Positions 9,112-19,481 are shown, numbered from the stretch's first letter. The stretch is DNA of 64,000 nt from Staphylococcus argenteus (GCF_000236925.1 NC_016941.1:1736001-1800000); one strand, 5' to 3'. The notes: generated from the sequence alone by a model not told the origin. Translations and numbers: made by a program.

Positions 9112-11799
9112 TTATTTAGTTTCTTTTCTACTTTTAGGAATGAATAAAGCTAACATACCTAATAGCATATATATACCCCATAAAGATTGACTTGATGCTG
9201 TTCTCCCCGTTTTCGGAAGCATTTTAGATTTAATATGATTATTGTCTTTTGCTGATGCATTAGAAACTTTATGTACATTTGTCATTTTATCAGTAACATT
9301 TTGAACATCGTTTTGACTGTGTTTGCTAGTACCATTTTTAACTGCATTCATTAAACCTGTGCCAGTTCCAGCGTTATTATGTTCAACTTTTTCAGTAAAA
9401 TGATTCACATGTATAGCTTTAAGTTCATTTTTATCAGCTAATTTATCTTTATCGCCCATTGGTTCTTTTCCTGTGCTATTAAGAGCATTTTTATTTTCAC
9501 TAATATCAACATCTTTATCAATTTTAGTTTCCATTTCTTTAAGATCATATTTATCAAATTTATTGTTATTCACTATATTTAACGAACTATTATCATTATG
9601 ATTAGAATCTTTATCAATGCTACTATCCATGACTTTGACTGTATGTATATTTTCTTCTTTATTATCCTCTTTAACAGTAGCATCACTTTGACTCTCAGCA
9701 ACCTTGTTGTTAATTGCTGGTTTTGTTGCAGTACTCATGTCATCTTTTACCACTTGGTCGGTTGGTGAATCAACCTGATTATTTTGAGAATTGACGTCAT
9801 CTTTTGTCTTAATATCTTGATTGATAATTCTTACATGATATTGACCTTCATAACCGATATTCGGTACGACTACTTTTACGATAGCATTGTAAACTGACTT
9901 GTCAGGTACATATGGGAAAATTAACGTTCTAGAATTTTTAGCTGGATCTTTAGAAACTGTGATTACACGCTTTCCTTCTACAATTAAATCTTTCCAATAA
10001 CTATCATCTTTAGTTTTCATTACAACATATTTTTGTCCATTTAACATTGCAGTATAGAACGGATGCTCAACAAATCCATCCATCACTGATTCACTATTTT
10101 CTTCGCTCTCAAAAACGATGAAATTTGCTTCTTGAATGTCTGTTAATTGATCATTTGTAGGTGTTACTTTTTCAAATTCAATAATTGCTGATTTAACCTG
10201 TTTATCTAATTCTACTTTAGTTTGATCTAATTTCTCTTTATACTCCTGTTTATATTTTTCTGGCAATTTATCTTGTAGTTTCTCTAGCTCATATACCTGT
10301 CTTTCTAAAGTTTTAGCTTTATGATATGGCTCCAATAGTTTTTGTACATTATATGTTTCTTCATCTAAATAGTCATCTGGATTATTTGTAATAGGATGTT
10401 CAAAAACCATTAAAGTATAATCAAAATCTTCATGTGTATTTTCGCCATATTCAATTGATGATACAATTTTCACTTCTTTTGTGCCATTAGAAACTGGGAA
10501 ACGAATATATGCATAATCTTTATCAGAGTCATACGACACCAATTCAACCGGCAACTTTTTATCACCTTCATAAACTTCAAATTTTTTCCAAGTTGAAGCT
10601 GTTTTTAAACCTAATTCAATTTCAGGTTGTGTTTTAGTAAATATGACTTTTGCTGGTTCAACTGTACTTGCATAATGATAAAACTGTCTCTCACCTTTTT
10701 TATTTTTCATTTGAAAATCAATTGGACGCCAATTATCATATGTAAGTTCTTTATCAATTATAGCTGGATTTTTAATTGCGTCTTGCAGTGATTCATCTGC
10801 AGGTGGATATTGTTGATCATTGCTTGATTGATTATTTGAGTCATTTGCTTGATGACTTGAATTATTTGTTGAATCCGTTGTATTAGCATTTTGATTTGTT
10901 TCATTATCTTGATTATTTGTTGTTTGATCATTATGAATTGATGACTCAGGTTGAACAGGTTGGCTAGTATCCGCCGATGCCTGCGGTTGATTTTGTGTAT
11001 TGTTAATGGATGTATTGTTTTGACCCGAGCTATTAGCGTTTGCTTGATTATTCGCATCTGAATTTGTTTGATTATTCGTTGGAGTAGTATTATCTGTATC
11101 TGATAATACTAGTGACGGATCATTATATATAGGTTTAGCAAATAATAGTTTTGTATAGTCATAATTCACTTCTTTTTCACCATCAATTTGTGTCGACGAT
11201 ACTATTTTAAGCTCTTGCGTTCCATCTGTAACTGGAAAACGAATATAAGCATGATCTTCAGGCTCAGGACTATAAGACACTAGTGTAACAGGCAGTTTTT
11301 TATCATTTTCATATACTTCAAACTTCTTCCAAGTTGAAGCTGTGTTAATATCTAATTCAACCTCAGCTTTCTTTTTAGTGTAATAAACATCTGCTGGATT
11401 TTTAATACTGAAAAAATGATAATATTGCGTTTCGTTATTTTTCTTTAATAATTGGAAATCAACTTGTTCTTTTGGACCTATATCGTGTTCTTTATCTACT
11501 AATGCAGGGTCTTTAATTGCATCTTTAAGTGATACATCTGGTGCTGGATATGTTTTTGCAGAATTTGATGTTTGTCCAGCAGTTTGTGTTTGATTTGAAT
11601 TATCTTGCGGTTGTGATGGTGTCGTAGTGGCAGTATTTTGATTCTCTGAAACTTTATTTTCAGTAGTTGTATTTTCTGCAGCTTGTGCATGATTGTGTGA
11701 AGTAATTAAAAATAGTGTACTAACAATTACCGATGCAACGCCTAGAGTTGATTTTCTAATTGAGTAAAAAGACCTTAATTTTGGTTGATGTTTGTTCAT
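9112..11799 (-). CDS. isdH: Iron-regulated surface determinant H (haemoglobin/haptoglobin receptor)
   Basis: This cell-wall-anchored receptor captures haemoglobin and haptoglobin-haemoglobin and extracts haem for the Isd relay. It has a YSIRK signal peptide (YSIRK at 12-16, cleavage after AQA at 38-40). NEAT1 lies at about 105-232 with aromatic motif YYHFF (126-130). NEAT2 lies at about 345-471 with FYHYA (373-377). A helical linker (about 475-540) and haem-binding NEAT3 (about 545-660) follow; Y650 and Y654 form the Y-x3-Y haem-ligand pair. The N/Q/T/S-rich spacer and a long disordered stalk lead to LPKTG (861-865), a hydrophobic segment and a basic tail for sortase A. The length of 895 is typical. 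A Fur box precedes it. Confidence 0.97.
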   Translation of the reverse strand: MNKHQPKLRSFYSIRKSTLGVASVIVSTLFLITSHNHAQAAENTTTENKVSENQNTATTTPSQPQDNSNQTQTAGQTSNSAKTYPAPDVSLKDAIKDPALVDKEHDIGPKEQVDFQLLKKNNETQYYHFFSIKNPADVYYTKKKAEVELDINTASTWKKFEVYENDKKLPVTLVSYSPEPEDHAYIRFPVTDGTQELKIVSSTQIDGEKEVNYDYTKLLFAKPIYNDPSLVLSDTDNTTPTNNQTNSDANNQANANSSGQNNTSINNTQNQPQASADTSQPVQPESSIHNDQTTNNQDNETNQNANTTDSTNNSSHQANDSNNQSSNDQQYPPADESLQDAIKNPAIIDKELTYDNWRPIDFQMKNKKGERQFYHYASTVEPAKVIFTKTQPEIELGLKTASTWKKFEVYEGDKKLPVELVSYDSDKDYAYIRFPVSNGTKEVKIVSSIEYGENTHEDFDYTLMVFEHPITNNPDDYLDEETYNVQKLLEPYHKAKTLERQVYELEKLQDKLPEKYKQEYKEKLDQTKVELDKQVKSAIIEFEKVTPTNDQLTDIQEANFIVFESEENSESVMDGFVEHPFYTAMLNGQKYVVMKTKDDSYWKDLIVEGKRVITVSKDPAKNSRTLIFPYVPDKSVYNAIVKVVVPNIGYEGQYHVRIINQDIKTKDDVNSQNNQVDSPTDQVVKDDMSTATKPAINNKVAESQSDATVKEDNKEENIHTVKVMDSSIDKDSNHNDNSSLNIVNNNKFDKYDLKEMETKIDKDVDISENKNALNSTGKEPMGDKDKLADKNELKAIHVNHFTEKVEHNNAGTGTGLMNAVKNGTSKHSQNDVQNVTDKMTNVHKVSNASAKDNNHIKSKMLPKTGRTASSQSLWGIYMLLGMLALFIPKSRKETK

Positions 11800-11827
11800 G
11801 TTGTTAGCAACTCCTATAACCTTTTAA

Positions 11828-11848
11828 TTGATAATAATTATCAATATC
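11828..11848 (-). promoter_or_regulatory. Fur box of isdH
   Basis: Bases 11830-11848 match the 19-bp Fur consensus GATAATGATTATCATTATC at 17 positions. They include the near-palindrome TTGATAATAATTATCAA (11828-11844). The box lies about 30-50 nt upstream of the start codon and downstream of the predicted promoter, the position for iron-dependent repression. Confidence 0.9.
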
Positions 11849-11862
11849 AATTATTAGTGTTT

Positions 11863-11892
11863 ATTGTAGCTTATTCCAACTAAATATTGCAA
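11863..11892 (-). promoter_or_regulatory. Candidate promoter of isdH
   Basis: On the minus strand TTGCAA (11892-11887) and TACAAT (11868-11863) have an 18-nt spacer, placing the start of transcription close to the Fur box. The rest of the 340-bp gap up to fhs (about 11893-12030) shows only AT-rich sequence. Confidence 0.5.
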
Positions 11893-12034
11893 CCTATTTT
11901 ATAAAAAAATATTAATATATCTAAAGCTATCATAAATTCTAATTCCCAAATAACCCAATTAAGCTGTGTAATCAATGACTTATCTTCTTTAATTCAAAAG
12001 ATTCATTAAATATAATTCATTTTTGAGCATGTAA

Positions 12035-12077
12035 AAATCGGACTGCTGAAAAATATAAATTTCCATCAGTCCGATTT
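12035..12077 (-). terminator. Terminator of fhs
   Basis: AAATCGGACTG (12035-12045) pairs perfectly with CAGTCCGATTT (12067-12077) and is followed by a T-run on the minus strand. Its right arm, TTTCCATCAGTCCGATTTA, recurs at 33533-33551. Confidence 0.85.
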
Positions 12078-12142
12078 AATATATAATCGCTTTTATTCTA
12101 TTACATGGCTACCTTTATTACATCACTTAATGGTTTTAGTTA

Positions 12143-13810
12143 TTAGAATAAACCTATTGCATGACCATCATCAGTAACATCCATATTTAATGCTGCCGGT
12201 TTTTTAGGTAGACCAGGCATTGTCATGATTGCACCTGTTAATGCTACGATAAATCCTGCACCCGTTTTAGCTTCTAATTCGCGAATAGTAATTTCAAAAT
12301 CAGATGGTGCACCTAATAATGTTTGATCATCAGAGAATGAATATTGAGTTTTAGCCATACATATTGGATAATTATCCCAACCATTTTCTTTAAATTGTTT
12401 TAATTGTTTTTGTGCTTTGCTACTAAACGTAACTTTAGATCCACCGTAAATCTCAGTTACAATTTTTTCGATTTTTTGTTCTAATGGCATTTCTAATTCA
12501 TATAATGGTTTAAATGAATTAGGTTGATCAATGACTTCTAAAACTTCATTAGCTAAGTCTATGCCACCTTTACCGCCTTTTTCCCAAACCTCTGTTAATG
12601 CAATACGTACGTTGTTTTCTTTAGCCCAAGCTTTTACATATTCAACTTCTGCATCTGTATCATGGATAAACGCATTAATTGCAACAACCGGTTCAACACC
12701 GAATTTTTTAATATTGTTAACATGACGTTCTAAGTTAACAATGCCTGCCTTAACTGCGTTTACATTTTCTTCTTTTAAGTTATCTTTTGCAACGCCACCA
12801 TGCATTTTTAATGCACGAATTGTAGCAACGACTACTACTGCTGCTGGATCAAATCCTGCCTCACGCGCTTTAATGTCCATAAATTTCTCTGCGCCTAAAT
12901 CTGAACCGAATCCCGCTTCTGTTACAACGATATCAGCTAAATCACGAGCTGTTTCAGTAGCTAAGATTGAATTGCAGCCATGTGCAATATTTGCGAATGG
13001 ACCACCATGAACTAAAGCTGGTGTTCCTTCAATTGTTTGTACTAAATTTGGTTTAATTGCATCTTTTAAAATCATCGCAAGTGCACCTTGTACTTTTAAA
13101 TCTGCTACTGTAACTGGTTTACGATCTCTAGTGTATCCGATAGTGATACGACTAATTTTATCTTTTAAGTCTTTAATGTTTCTACTTAAACATAAAATTG
13201 CCATAATCTCTGAAGCAACTGTGATGTTAAAGCCATCTTCACGTGGTACACCATTCGTTGGTCCGCCTAATCCAACATTAACATGTCTTAATGCACGATC
13301 GTTCATATCAAGCACACGTTTCCATTCAATGCGTCTTTGATCAATACCTAATTCATTACCTTGATGAATATGATTGTCAATAAACGCAGACAAGGCGTTA
13401 TTAGCAGTTGTTATTGCGTGGAAATCTCCATTAAAATGTAAGTTGATATCTTCCATAGGCAAGACTTGCGCATAACCACCACCTGTAGCTCCACCTTTAA
13501 TACCAAACGTTGGTCCTAATGCAGGTTCACGTAATGCCACCATAACGTTTTTCTTCAACTCATGAAATGCATCAGCTAAACCGACTGTAACCGTTGATTT
13601 ACCTTCACCTGCTGGAGTCGGGCTCATTGCAGTTACTAAAACAACTTTCCCTTTGTTTTCGTTTGGTGTAATTTTATTAATGTCGATTTTAGCTTTGTAA
13701 TGACCATAAGGCTCTAATGCATCTTCTGAAATGCCTACAGAAGCAGCAATATCCTTAATTGGTTGTAGTGTTGATTGATTCGCAATATCTAAATCTGATA
13801 AATGAGTCAA
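12143..13810 (-). CDS. fhs: Formate-tetrahydrofolate ligase
   Basis: This cytosolic enzyme makes 10-formyl-THF from formate, THF and ATP, feeding purine and fMet-tRNA synthesis. The P-loop-like nucleotide motif PTPAGEGKS is at residues 64-72. The family signatures [27 protein letters not shown] and [10 protein letters not shown] are intact. The length is 555 aa, as expected. A terminator directly follows, and a good promoter and a cre site lie upstream (13892-13943), so it is transcribed alone and under carbon control. In staphylococci pyruvate formate-lyase supplies formate during anaerobic growth, which would explain a CcpA link; that is inference. Confidence 0.96.
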   Translation of the reverse strand: MTHLSDLDIANQSTLQPIKDIAASVGISEDALEPYGHYKAKIDINKITPNENKGKVVLVTAMSPTPAGEGKSTVTVGLADAFHELKKNVMVALREPALGPTFGIKGGATGGGYAQVLPMEDINLHFNGDFHAITTANNALSAFIDNHIHQGNELGIDQRRIEWKRVLDMNDRALRHVNVGLGGPTNGVPREDGFNITVASEIMAILCLSRNIKDLKDKISRITIGYTRDRKPVTVADLKVQGALAMILKDAIKPNLVQTIEGTPALVHGGPFANIAHGCNSILATETARDLADIVVTEAGFGSDLGAEKFMDIKAREAGFDPAAVVVVATIRALKMHGGVAKDNLKEENVNAVKAGIVNLERHVNNIKKFGVEPVVAINAFIHDTDAEVEYVKAWAKENNVRIALTEVWEKGGKGGIDLANEVLEVIDQPNSFKPLYELEMPLEQKIEKIVTEIYGGSKVTFSSKAQKQLKQFKENGWDNYPICMAKTQYSFSDDQTLLGAPSDFEITIRELEAKTGAGFIVALTGAIMTMPGLPKKPAALNMDVTDDGHAIGLF

Positions 13811-13891
13811 CTTTTTTCGCCCCTTTTTGTTTGTTTATTAAATGCAATATAAATATGTAAGTTGTAGCTAAGAAATTTTACTTACATTCAT

Positions 13892-13920
13892 ATAATAACG
13901 AACTGTTAAAAACTTGTCGA
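13892..13920 (-). promoter_or_regulatory. Predicted promoter of fhs
   Basis: On the minus strand TCGACA (13920-13915) and TATTAT (13897-13892) have a 17-nt spacer, each one mismatch from consensus. The start site would be near 13885, giving a leader of about 75 nt. Confidence 0.6.
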
Positions 13921-13928
13921 CTATATTG

Positions 13929-13943
13929 GGTTAGCGCTTTCAT
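13929..13943 (-). promoter_or_regulatory. cre site (CcpA) upstream of the fhs promoter
   Basis: On the minus strand ATGAAAGCGCTAACC matches 14 of 15 positions of WTGNAANCGNWNNCW. Its centre is about 50 nt upstream of the predicted fhs start site, i.e. upstream of the -35. Activating cre sites sit in a similar place in the B. subtilis ackA and pta promoters. Confidence 0.65.
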
Positions 13944-14066
13944 TTTTGCAATAAATTCACTTATTAAAGTTTTGTATTATACAACTTTTAGCACTTGATA
14001 CTATTGATAACTACATTTTTCCATTCTTCAAAAAGCCTTCTTCACAAGTTTATATTAAAAATAAAA

Positions 14067-14159
14067 AGCAATATAAAGATATGCCATTATTGTTATGTCA
14101 TCATTATCAAATGTTTCCACGAAATGATATGACACAAGTTAACAGCTCTTTATATTGCT
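14067..14159 (-). terminator. Long hairpin downstream of acsA
   Basis: The arms AGCAATATAAAG (14067-14078) and CTTTATATTGCT (14148-14159) pair over 12 bp and enclose a second helix, TGTCAT/ATGACA plus CATT/AATG. On the minus strand it is followed by a T-rich run (TTTTTATTTTTAA). It ends about 185 nt past the acsA stop codon, so it is either a distal terminator or the 3' end of a separate small RNA. Between it and the fhs promoter I see nothing else. Confidence 0.6.
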
Positions 14160-14250
14160 CGTCGTAAATTAATCTAGTATTTCAACATTGACATACAATA
14201 TGTTGTCACTCTAAACCCTTTGAAAGATGTCATCGTTTACCTATATGACA

Positions 14251-15957
14251 TTATTCCATAGTACTTAAATCACCTGCATCTAAATCTAATTCCCATGCTT
14301 TTAAAACGCGTCTCATAATTTTACCTGAACGTGTTTTTGGTAATTTATCTTTAAATTCAATCTCCCGTGGTGCTGCATGTGCAGACAAACCTTCTTTGAC
14401 AAATAATCGAATTTCCTCTTTTAATTCATCTGTTGGTTCATAACCTTTTCTAAGCGCTACAAATGCCTTAATTATTTCACCACGCACAGGGTCTGGCTTA
14501 CCAATGATACCCGCTTCTGCAACAGCTTCATGCTCAACTAATTTTGATTCTACTTCAAATGGCCCAACACGTTCACCTGCAGTCATGATCACATCGTCAA
14601 CACGGCCTTGGAACCAAAAATACCCATCTTCGTCTCTATATGCTGAATCTCCAGACACATACCAATCTCCAATAAAATATGAATTGTACTTTTCAGGATT
14701 TTTCCAAATACGATGCATCATAGATGGCCATCCTTTTTTTATAGCAAGATTACCCATTCGATTAGGTGGCAATTCATTGCCTGCATCATCAATTATAGCT
14801 GCCTCAATACCCGGTAATGGTTTGCCCATTGATCCAAGTTTGACGTCCATTGTTTGATAATTTACAATCATGTGTCCACCTGTCTCTGTCATCCACCAAG
14901 TATCTAGTACTGTTAAGCCATAAACCTTTTTAGCCCATTTAATAACTTCAGGGTTCAATGGTTCTCCAACAGATAAAATAGCACGTAAAGATGACAAGTC
15001 GTATTTATTAACAATATCATCACCTGCACTCATTAACATTCTTAATGCTGTTGGAGCAGTATACCAAATTGTCACTTTAAACTCTTCAATCATACTATAC
15101 CATTGTTCTGGTGAAAAACGGCCACCTGCAATACAATTCGTGGCACCATTTAACCATGGCGCAAAAATACCATATGACGTCCCTGTAACCCATCCAGGGT
15201 CAGCAGTACACCAATATACATCGTCTTCTTGTAAATCCAATACATATTTACCTGAAATATAATGTAACAACATCGCTTGTTGTACATGTAAAACACCTTT
15301 AGGTTGCCCAGTTGAACCAGATGTATAATGTAAAATTAAACCATCATCATGTTTCAACCACTCTATATCAAAGTCATCACTTTCATTTTTCATTAATGTA
15401 TTAAAGTCTATGTAATCTTCTTCGACATCATCGTCAACAACAACAATCTTTTCTAGGTGTGGTAATTTTTCTTGTGGCACTCGTGATAATAATGATTTGT
15501 TCGTTATTAATACTTTTGCTTCACTATTTTCTAATCTATCTACAACTGCTTTCTCCATAAAAGCTTCAAATAATGGACCAACAATGGCACCGATTTTTAA
15601 AACACCTAATAATGCAAAATATAGTTCAGGTGTACGTGACATAAATATAAATACTCTGTCACCTTTTTCAACACTCGCATGTTTAGATAAAACATTGGCA
15701 GCTTTATTTGATAAACGCTGCATCTCCTTATATGAATAAGATTCTTTTCTATATTCATCTTTATAATTTAACGCAATTTTATCCCCTAATCCTTGATCAA
15801 CGTGACGATCAATGCACTCATATGCCATATTCATTTTTCCAGTTTTATTCCAAGAAAATGCACGTTCCACGTCTTGCCAGTTAAAGTTGTTGTATGTTTC
15901 TTCATAATCTTTAAGATTATGAGTTCCTTGATTTCCTTTGTATACTTCTACTTTCAT
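14251..15957 (-). CDS. acsA: Acetyl-CoA synthetase
   Basis: This AMP-forming enzyme converts acetate, ATP and CoA to acetyl-CoA, letting cells reuse excreted acetate after glucose is gone. The adenylate-forming signatures YTSGSTGQPKGVLH, TWWMTETGG, GDSAYRDEDGYFWFQGRVDD and PKTRSGKIMRR are present. K546 in the last motif is the catalytic lysine that AcuA-type enzymes acetylate to switch the enzyme off. The length of 568 is usual for the Bacillus type. It is divergent from acuA/acuC, which encode exactly those regulators. The start is preceded by AAAGGGGGAG. A cre site lies 22-35 nt upstream, consistent with glucose repression. Confidence 0.95.
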   Translation of the reverse strand: MKVEVYKGNQGTHNLKDYEETYNNFNWQDVERAFSWNKTGKMNMAYECIDRHVDQGLGDKIALNYKDEYRKESYSYKEMQRLSNKAANVLSKHASVEKGDRVFIFMSRTPELYFALLGVLKIGAIVGPLFEAFMEKAVVDRLENSEAKVLITNKSLLSRVPQEKLPHLEKIVVVDDDVEEDYIDFNTLMKNESDDFDIEWLKHDDGLILHYTSGSTGQPKGVLHVQQAMLLHYISGKYVLDLQEDDVYWCTADPGWVTGTSYGIFAPWLNGATNCIAGGRFSPEQWYSMIEEFKVTIWYTAPTALRMLMSAGDDIVNKYDLSSLRAILSVGEPLNPEVIKWAKKVYGLTVLDTWWMTETGGHMIVNYQTMDVKLGSMGKPLPGIEAAIIDDAGNELPPNRMGNLAIKKGWPSMMHRIWKNPEKYNSYFIGDWYVSGDSAYRDEDGYFWFQGRVDDVIMTAGERVGPFEVESKLVEHEAVAEAGIIGKPDPVRGEIIKAFVALRKGYEPTDELKEEIRLFVKEGLSAHAAPREIEFKDKLPKTRSGKIMRRVLKAWELDLDAGDLSTME

Positions 15958-15979
15958 TTGAAACTCCCCCTTTGTTTTG

Positions 15980-15993
15980 TGAAAACGCTTTCT
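15980..15993. promoter_or_regulatory. cre site between acsA and acuA
   Basis: TGAAAACGCTTTCT is a near-ideal CcpA operator. It lies just downstream of the predicted acsA start site (about 15995), the roadblock position. Confidence 0.85.
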
Positions 15994-16001
15994 TTCTCAA
16001 T

Positions 16002-16029
16002 ATTATACATAATATTTCTAATTATTCAA
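16002..16029 (-). promoter_or_regulatory. Predicted promoter of acsA
   Basis: On the minus strand TTGAAT (16029-16024) and a perfect TATAAT (16007-16002) have a 16-nt spacer. Confidence 0.6.
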
Positions 16030-16078
16030 AATTTTTACTTTTATACTTTTACTAGTGTTAATTATTGTAAATTTTCTT

Positions 16079-16084
16079 TATAAT
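16079..16084 (+). promoter_or_regulatory. -10 element of acuA
   Basis: A perfect TATAAT lies 43 nt before the acuA start codon. No good -35 is visible at 16-18 nt spacing. Confidence 0.5.
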
Positions 16085-16126
16085 GAATTTAATACAACTA
16101 TGATGCCCTAGTGAGGAGTTGAAAAT

Positions 16127-16759
16127 ATGAATCATGTAAAGACGTACCAAGTTGAACGATATCGTATTAATGACAAAGAATTTGTAATTGAAGGTCCTAT
16201 GTCTTACGATGATTTGAAAGCGCTTACTTTTGATGAACATTTATCATCTTTTAGAGATCCAGAAGATCAATTTGAAGCATTGCTTGAAATAACGACTTTA
16301 AAAGAAGGTAGAATTTATATTGTACGTCTAGATCAATTGATTGTTGGTTATGTCACCTATCATTATCCTGATGAAATTGAAAGATGGTCTACAGGAAATC
16401 TCCCATATTTAATTGAACTGGGAGCAATTGAAGTAAGTATTAACTTCAGACAATTACAATTAGCAGAAAAACTTATCCAACTTAGCCTTTCTGCCCCTGA
16501 GTTTGAAGATTATATTGTTATTACTACAGAATACTATTGGCATTGGGATTTGAAAAATTCGAAATTAGATGTTTTTGAATATAAAAAAATTATGCAACGT
16601 TTAATGGCAACGGGTGGTCTAGAAATTTTTGCTACGGACGACCCAGAAATTACTAGTCATCCAGCTAATTGTCTAATGGCAAGAATTGGCAAACACATTT
16701 CTATAGAACAACAACAAGCGTTTGATGATATTCGTTATATGAATCGGTTTTTCTTTTAA
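16127..16759 (+). CDS. acuA: AcuA-type protein acetyltransferase (GNAT)
   Basis: This is a GNAT-family N-acetyltransferase, 210 aa. In B. subtilis the homologue acetylates the catalytic lysine of acetyl-CoA synthetase and inactivates it. The GNAT core is visible from GRIYIVRLDQLIVGYVTYH through IELGAIEVSINFRQLQLAEKLIQLSL, the latter being the acetyl-CoA pyrophosphate-loop region. The first residues (YQVERYRINDKEFVIEGP) match the AcuA N-terminus. GAGGAG precedes the ATG. It is divergent from acsA and followed 26 nt later by acuC. B. subtilis has acuB between the two; no acuB is present here. Confidence 0.9.
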   Translation: MNHVKTYQVERYRINDKEFVIEGPMSYDDLKALTFDEHLSSFRDPEDQFEALLEITTLKEGRIYIVRLDQLIVGYVTYHYPDEIERWSTGNLPYLIELGAIEVSINFRQLQLAEKLIQLSLSAPEFEDYIVITTEYYWHWDLKNSKLDVFEYKKIMQRLMATGGLEIFATDDPEITSHPANCLMARIGKHISIEQQQAFDDIRYMNRFFF

Positions 16760-16785
16760 TTTTTGGAATATCGGGGAGGGATTAT

Positions 16786-17955
16786 ATGCCAAAAAAATTA
16801 ACTAAAACTGCATATGTTTATTCAGATAAATTATTACAATATCGCTTTCATGATCAACATCCCTTCAATCAAATGCGTTTAAAATTAACGACCGAATTAC
16901 TATTGGATGCGAATTTATTAGACCCAGAACAGATTGTACAACCTAGAATTGCAACTGATGATGAACTAATGTTGGTGCACAAATACGATTACGTCGAGGC
17001 TATTAAACATGCATCTCATGGAATTATAAGTGATGATGAAGCCAAAAAATATGGTCTAAACGACGAAGAAAATGGTCAATTTAAACATATGCATCGACAT
17101 AGCGCAACTATTGTTGGAGGAGCTTTAACGCTTGCAGACCTTATCATGTCAGGAGAAGTACTAAACGGTTGTCACTTAGGCGGTGGGTTGCATCATGCAC
17201 AACCTGGTCGTGCAAGTGGATTTTGTATCTATAATGATATAGCAGTCACAGCAAAATATCTTGCCACTAAATATCAACAACGAGTCTTAGTTGTTGATAC
17301 CGATGCCCATCATGGTGATGGAACACAATGGAGTTTTTACGCAGATAATCATATTGCAACTTATTCTATACATGAAACTGGTAAATTTTTATTTCCTGGT
17401 TCAGGTCATTATACTGAACGTGGTGAGGATATTGGCTTTGGACATTCAATTAATGTTCCTCTCGAACCATATACTGAAGACGCTTCATTTATAGAATGCT
17501 TTAAAATGACAGTTGAACCTGTAGTTAAAGCATTCAAACCAGATATTATTTTAGGTGTCAATGGTGTGGATATACATTATCGTGATCCACTAACACATTT
17601 AAATTGTACGCTAAAGTCATTGTATGAAATACCATATTTCGTAAAAAAATTAGCTGATCAATATACAAATGGGAAAGTTATCATGTTCGGTGGCGGTGGC
17701 TATAATATTTGGCGTGTAGTTCCACGTGCTTGGAGTCATGTTTTTCTTAGTTTGATTGATCACCCTATTCAGACTGGTTACCTTCCTTTAGAGTGGATTA
17801 ATAAATGGAAACATTATTCATCTGAATTATTACCAAAAAGATGGGAAGATCGTCTAAATGACTATACTTATATACCTAGAACTAAAGAAATCAGTGAGAA
17901 AAATAAAAAATTAGCCATGCATATCGCTAGTTGGTATGACTCAACACAAACATGA
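16786..17955 (+). CDS. acuC: AcuC-type histone-deacetylase-family protein
   Basis: This is a zinc-dependent lysine deacetylase of the class I HDAC fold. In B. subtilis AcuC it removes the acetyl group from acetyl-CoA synthetase and reactivates it. The active-site block HHAQPGRASGFCIYNDIA contains the paired histidines. DTDAHHGDGTQ supplies the zinc-ligand Asp and His, and GVDIHYRDPLTH the second Asp. FGGGGYN is the family's Gly-rich end motif. The length of 389 is standard. It shares a transcript with acuA (GGGAGG precedes the ATG) and is convergent with ccpA. Confidence 0.93.
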   Translation: MPKKLTKTAYVYSDKLLQYRFHDQHPFNQMRLKLTTELLLDANLLDPEQIVQPRIATDDELMLVHKYDYVEAIKHASHGIISDDEAKKYGLNDEENGQFKHMHRHSATIVGGALTLADLIMSGEVLNGCHLGGGLHHAQPGRASGFCIYNDIAVTAKYLATKYQQRVLVVDTDAHHGDGTQWSFYADNHIATYSIHETGKFLFPGSGHYTERGEDIGFGHSINVPLEPYTEDASFIECFKMTVEPVVKAFKPDIILGVNGVDIHYRDPLTHLNCTLKSLYEIPYFVKKLADQYTNGKVIMFGGGGYNIWRVVPRAWSHVFLSLIDHPIQTGYLPLEWINKWKHYSSELLPKRWEDRLNDYTYIPRTKEISEKNKKLAMHIASWYDSTQT

Positions 17956-17983
17956 TACACAATTTTAAAATGTAAAATAAAGA

Positions 17984-18022
17984 GCATTCATCCAAAAGCC
18001 AATATGCTTATTAGATGAATGC
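17984..18022. terminator. Terminator between acuC and ccpA
   Basis: GCATTCATC (17984-17992) pairs with GATGAATGC (18014-18022). The U-rich tract is better on the minus strand (CTTTATTTTA), so it mainly serves ccpA, but it could act for both convergent genes. Confidence 0.75.
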
Positions 18023-18037
18023 CTAATTCACGTTAAA

Positions 18038-19027
18038 TTATTTAGTGGTACCACGATATTCAATTCTATGTGGTAAAACAACATTTGGTTCTTCTATTTT
18101 TTCATCGTTCATATATTTAGTCAATAAGCGCATCCCTACTGCACCAATATCATATAACGGTTGAATTACACTAGAAAGTTGTGGTCTTACCATCTCAACT
18201 AAACGAGTATTATTAAAGCTAATGATTTGTAACTCTTCAGGAACTTTAATACCCGCATCCATTGCACTATGCATAATTCCAATAGCTTCTTCATCACTAA
18301 TACATAAAATAGCATCTGGTAGATTGCCTTTCATTTTAGCGAATGCTTTTACGCCTTCTTTATAACTTTCAGCACCAGTGCAATTTAATGCATCACCTAA
18401 TTGTAAACCGTTTTTATCTAGTACTTCAGTTAGACCTACTAACACATCTTCTTGAGCTTTTTTAGAATGCTCGCCACCAACTAAAGCAAATGATTTTGCA
18501 CCTTTATCAATTAAATGCTTTGTAATTTCTTTAGCAGCTTCAGTAAAGTCAATATTTACTGATGCAATATGTGCTTCTTTTCCATTTGTTCCTGATACTA
18601 CAACCGGCACAGATGATTGATTAATCAATTCCTTCATTTCTTCAGTTATTGTACCACCAAGGAAAATAATACCATCAACCTGTTTACTTAATAAGTTGTT
18701 GAAAATCTCCTTTTCTTTTTCAGGATCATTATCCGAATTAGAAATAATTGAGTGATATTTGTACATTGTTGCGATATCTTCTAAACCACGCGCTAATTGT
18801 GAATAGTAGATATTAGAAATATCTGGGATAATAACCCCTACAGTTGTAGTCTTTTTGCTTGCTAAACCTCTAGCAACAGCATTAGGACGATAATTTAATC
18901 GTTTAATGACTTCATTAACTTTATTTTTAGTTTCTGCTTTAACATTTTGGTTCCCATTTACAACACGTGACACAGTGGCCATTGAAACACGTGCTTCTCT
19001 TGCTACATCGTATATAGTAACTGTCAT
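18038..19027 (-). CDS. ccpA: Catabolite control protein A
   Basis: CcpA is a LacI/GalR-family regulator that, bound to HPr-Ser46-P, represses or activates carbon genes at cre sites. The N-terminal helix-turn-helix with hinge ([20 protein letters not shown] to [14 protein letters not shown]) and a periplasmic-binding-protein-like core make up the full 329 residues. [22 protein letters not shown] marks the domain junction. AAGGAGGAA precedes the ATG. Its position beside acuA/acuC/acsA and upstream of no other gene is the ancestral Bacillales order. A cre-like site overlaps its leader, suggesting autoregulation. Four cre candidates for its own product lie in this window. Confidence 0.97.
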   Translation of the reverse strand: MTVTIYDVAREARVSMATVSRVVNGNQNVKAETKNKVNEVIKRLNYRPNAVARGLASKKTTTVGVIIPDISNIYYSQLARGLEDIATMYKYHSIISNSDNDPEKEKEIFNNLLSKQVDGIIFLGGTITEEMKELINQSSVPVVVSGTNGKEAHIASVNIDFTEAAKEITKHLIDKGAKSFALVGGEHSKKAQEDVLVGLTEVLDKNGLQLGDALNCTGAESYKEGVKAFAKMKGNLPDAILCISDEEAIGIMHSAMDAGIKVPEELQIISFNNTRLVEMVRPQLSSVIQPLYDIGAVGMRLLTKYMNDEKIEEPNVVLPHRIEYRGTTK

Positions 19028-19037
19028 AATTTCCTCC

Positions 19038-19060
19038 TTGTAAACGTTTTATTCATTATA
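19038..19060 (-). promoter_or_regulatory. ccpA -10 element and cre-like site
   Basis: A perfect TATAAT (19060-19055, minus) lies 28 nt before the start codon but has no good -35. Overlapping the expected start site, TTGTAAACGTTTTAT (19038-19052) fits cre at 14 of 15 positions. The remaining gap up to aroA (19061-19411) is AT-rich, with one 10-bp imperfect hairpin (19289-19318) that has no U-run. Confidence 0.5.
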
Positions 19061-19411
19061 ATAACATGCTTTCATACCATTTTCATAGTTTACCATATTT
19101 TAAATTACAGTAACATATTTTTGTTTGAAAAATCCTACAGAAATCTTGATATAAAAGCAATGTTCAAATGATAATAGTCGATATATTTTAATTTTATATA
19201 AACTTTTTTCATTTTTAATTGTAATATTTCGAGAAAGCCTTTTCAAACGCCATTTACATTTGTTAAAAAATGTTCACATTTTAGAAACAATTCAACGCGT
19301 TTCATTATGCGCTGAATTATGATACCAATCATGATTATAATATTATAATGTTCATAAACTTTGGTAAAATTGCTACACCGCTAATAAAATTCAAATGCCC
19401 TAAGCCTGAAT

Positions 19412-19459
19412 AAAAAAACAATAGCCACCCTAAGATATACTTCTCTTAGAATGACTATT
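19412..19459 (-). terminator. Terminator of aroA
   Basis: AATAG and CTAAGA at 19420-19436 pair with TCTTAG and CTATT at 19444-19459, with small internal mismatches. Seven T follow on the minus strand. It lies 22 nt past the aroA stop. Confidence 0.75.
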
Positions 19460-19481
19460 AATTTTAAAATGAAGTTAAATG

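Noticed and set aside
13880..13910. Possible PurR box (CGAAC) near the fhs promoter
   Set aside because: Only one half-site is visible and the match to AWWWCCGAACWWT has several errors.
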